A stretch of 64,000 nucleotides of DNA from Chitinibacter sp. SCUT-21 (GTDB lineage: Bacteria > Pseudomonadota > Gammaproteobacteria > Burkholderiales > Chitinibacteraceae), in contig CP102611.1 of NCBI GenBank assembly GCA_041874755.1, positions 1,798,001 through 1,862,000 of the forward strand, written 5' to 3'. The position numbers and the translations under genes were made by a program. Shown here piece by piece: positions 62,817 through 64,000 of this stretch (its first letter is position 1; every line of letters begins with the position of its first letter). Under the pieces are notes generated by a model. It was not told the origin of the DNA, searched no databases, and saw only the letters and a list, made by a program, of their open reading frames with translations.

Positions 62817-63410
62817 CTATTCTGCGCTGGATAACCAACCCAATTGTCCGTGGCAAGATTCGTTTAATTGCGCGATAAGGGCATCGGCGACATCGGCGGT
62901 GACGGCAAATTCAAACACCACTTGGCTGTCGTGCTCTACATTTAAACTCGTCGCAGTATAGCTCGCCAAAGCACGCCGTACATGGCCTTCCAACGCATAC
63001 GGCACACAACAGCGTAGCGAGGTCATTTTCAGTAGCGGGATTTTTTCCGTCAGCAGCAAGGCTTGCGCAACCGAATCGGTGTAGGCGCGCACCAAGCCAC
63101 CCGCACCAAGCTTTACCCCACCAAAATAGCGCACCACCGTTGCCAGCACGCCTTCCAAGTCTTGATGCCGCAACACATCGAGCATCGGCCGCCCTGCCGT
63201 ACCTGATGGCTCGCCATCGTCGACCGCCGCAGATTGCCCACCAGCGAGCAAAGCCCAGCACACATGCGCCGCAGTCGGGTTCGCGGCCTTGAGCCCAGCC
63301 ACAATCTGCTGCGCGGTAGTACGATCGCTCATCGGCTGGACGCAGGCGATAAAGCGACTTTTTTTGATAATCAGTTCAAATTGGGCGGGGGCTTTGAGGC
63401 TAAAAGGCAT
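62817..63410 (-). CDS. IMPACT/YigZ-family protein
   Basis: A 197-residue cytoplasmic protein: KKSRFIACVQPM, ANPTAAHVCWALLAGG, DDGEPSGTAGRPMLDVLRHQDLEGVLATVVRYFGGVKLGAGGLVRAY. DGEPxGTAGxP and YFGGVKLGxGGLxRAY are the family signatures. The role is unknown; the fold resembles RNA/ribosome-binding proteins. Convergent with nnrD with no gap. Confidence 0.95.
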   Translation of the reverse strand: MPFSLKAPAQFELIIKKSRFIACVQPMSDRTTAQQIVAGLKAANPTAAHVCWALLAGGQSAAVDDGEPSGTAGRPMLDVLRHQDLEGVLATVVRYFGGVKLGAGGLVRAYTDSVAQALLLTEKIPLLKMTSLRCCVPYALEGHVRRALASYTATSLNVEHDSQVVFEFAVTADVADALIAQLNESCHGQLGWLSSAE

Positions 63411-63485
63411 AGGAAAATCATATTGGGCTGATGCCCGTGCTCGAAGCCTTCACTTCAACCGTTTTTAGCCCATACGTCAACAGCA

Positions 63486-64000
63486 CTAGGCAAAAATCGA
63501 AATCCCAGCTGGGCTAGCCACCGCGCTCTCATTGCTCGCACCACTGGCATCATACGTCGTCGCGGCGATATTCTCGCCGTTGGGTGCGGCTGCGTTGCCC
63601 TGCTCGGCCTCTTTCAGCGCGGCATCCAGCTCGGTAATCGCTTTTTTGGCCGCCTTCAATTCATGCTGATCAATTTCGGTTTTTAGTTTGCGGTTTTCCT
63701 GCGCCAGCAATTGCTTAATGCGCGAAGCCAGTTGTTTTGCTTCGCTCAAAAAGGCTTGATCGGCCGGATCACGACCGCGGCCAGCTACATGCAGCGCTAA
63801 ATGGGCAGGAGCTGTTGATGCTTGCTCGGCACTTTTTTCTGGATTACGGCCTTCGGTCTCGGTACTGCTGGTTTCAGACTGGGGATTTTGTGCAGTATCG
63901 TGCTGGCTTTCGGTATTTAAAGTCAATTTACTTGCCACAGCATCGCCCGGCGTACTGCCGCCATATTGTGCGACCAAGGCCTTCAGCTCTTTCGCCAGCT
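63486..64000 (-). CDS. Coiled-coil hypothetical protein, partial (runs off right edge)
   Basis: The frame is open from 63486 (stop) to the window edge. The visible part has an upstream LAKELKALVAQYGGSTPGD, a polar Ser/Thr/Glu-rich stretch, and a coiled coil (EAKQLASRIKQLLAQENRKLKTEIDQHE, KAAKKAITELDAALKEAEQ), ending in an Ala/Asn-rich tail. It is probably a longer soluble protein whose start lies beyond 64000. No family recognised. Confidence 0.6.
   Translation of the reverse strand, partial: LAKELKALVAQYGGSTPGDAVASKLTLNTESQHDTAQNPQSETSSTETEGRNPEKSAEQASTAPAHLALHVAGRGRDPADQAFLSEAKQLASRIKQLLAQENRKLKTEIDQHELKAAKKAITELDAALKEAEQGNAAAPNGENIAATTYDASGASNESAVASPAGISIFA

Overview
The window looks like chromosomal DNA of a betaproteobacterium, most likely of the order Neisseriales (Chromobacteriaceae/Chitinibacteraceae-like). 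The clues are a CNP1-family gene beside proB, creBC/creD, slyX, ProQ/FinO, DUF2061 and DUF2269 families, a class A RNase P RNA and moderate GC. This placement is inferred from gene families, not from a marker phylogeny. Almost all of the window is protein coding. It holds one tRNA (Phe, GAA), the RNase P RNA, several clear hairpin terminators and no complete insertion sequence, prophage or CRISPR array.

Layout. 1-9.1 kb: a PilZ-like protein running off the left edge, small proteins, an iron-dependent alcohol dehydrogenase, a TFIIB-type zinc-finger membrane protein, a methyltransferase, tRNA-Phe, a GNAT acetyltransferase, ProQ/FinO and a PfkB kinase. 9.3-16.4 kb: a diguanylate cyclase with an AGEEF signature, O-acetylhomoserine sulfhydrylase, pnuC with a damaged nicotinamide-riboside-kinase-like gene, proB, a TPR-glycosyltransferase and CNP1. 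16.4-20.4 kb: a tightly coupled operon of PepSY protein, cytochrome b561, response regulator, histidine kinase and a His-rich zinc exporter. 20.6-23.8 kb: a CHASE hybrid kinase overlapping a periplasmic binding protein. 23.8-27.9 kb: a six-gene operon headed by a GbsR/MarR regulator, with the same 20-bp palindrome at its promoter and again inside the operon.

28.2-39.4 kb: a chemoreceptor whose C-terminal half is a complete glucose-type periplasmic binding protein predicted to lie in the cytoplasm, then PEBP, AraC, LysR/DMT, a flavoprotein, slyX, creD, an M48 protease and a binding protein whose signal peptide is split by a poly-T frameshift. 39.7-46.1 kb: an autotransporter-like protein with a 99-bp tandem-repeat proline-rich stalk, creBC, rnpB, a DUF2845 protein and phospholipase A. 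46.2-49.2 kb: a GC-rich island with two tandem PoNi-type immunity genes (mosaic paralogues) and the 5' remnant of a third. 49.2-64 kb: pyrC, a TusA-like protein, an amidohydrolase, a Spo0M-like protein with a His/Gly-rich partner, DUF4188, a PAF-acetylhydrolase-like enzyme, an Ala/Ser-glyoxylate aminotransferase, VOC, PQ-loop and HDOD proteins, an aldose dehydrogenase, NnrD, an IMPACT-family protein and a partial coiled-coil protein.

The most novel-looking items are the cytosolic sugar-binding chemoreceptor (28226-30547), the mosaic PoNi pair with its remnant (46265-49099), the self-regulated GbsR operon with duplicated operators, and a small family of intergenic GGTATAT palindromes.
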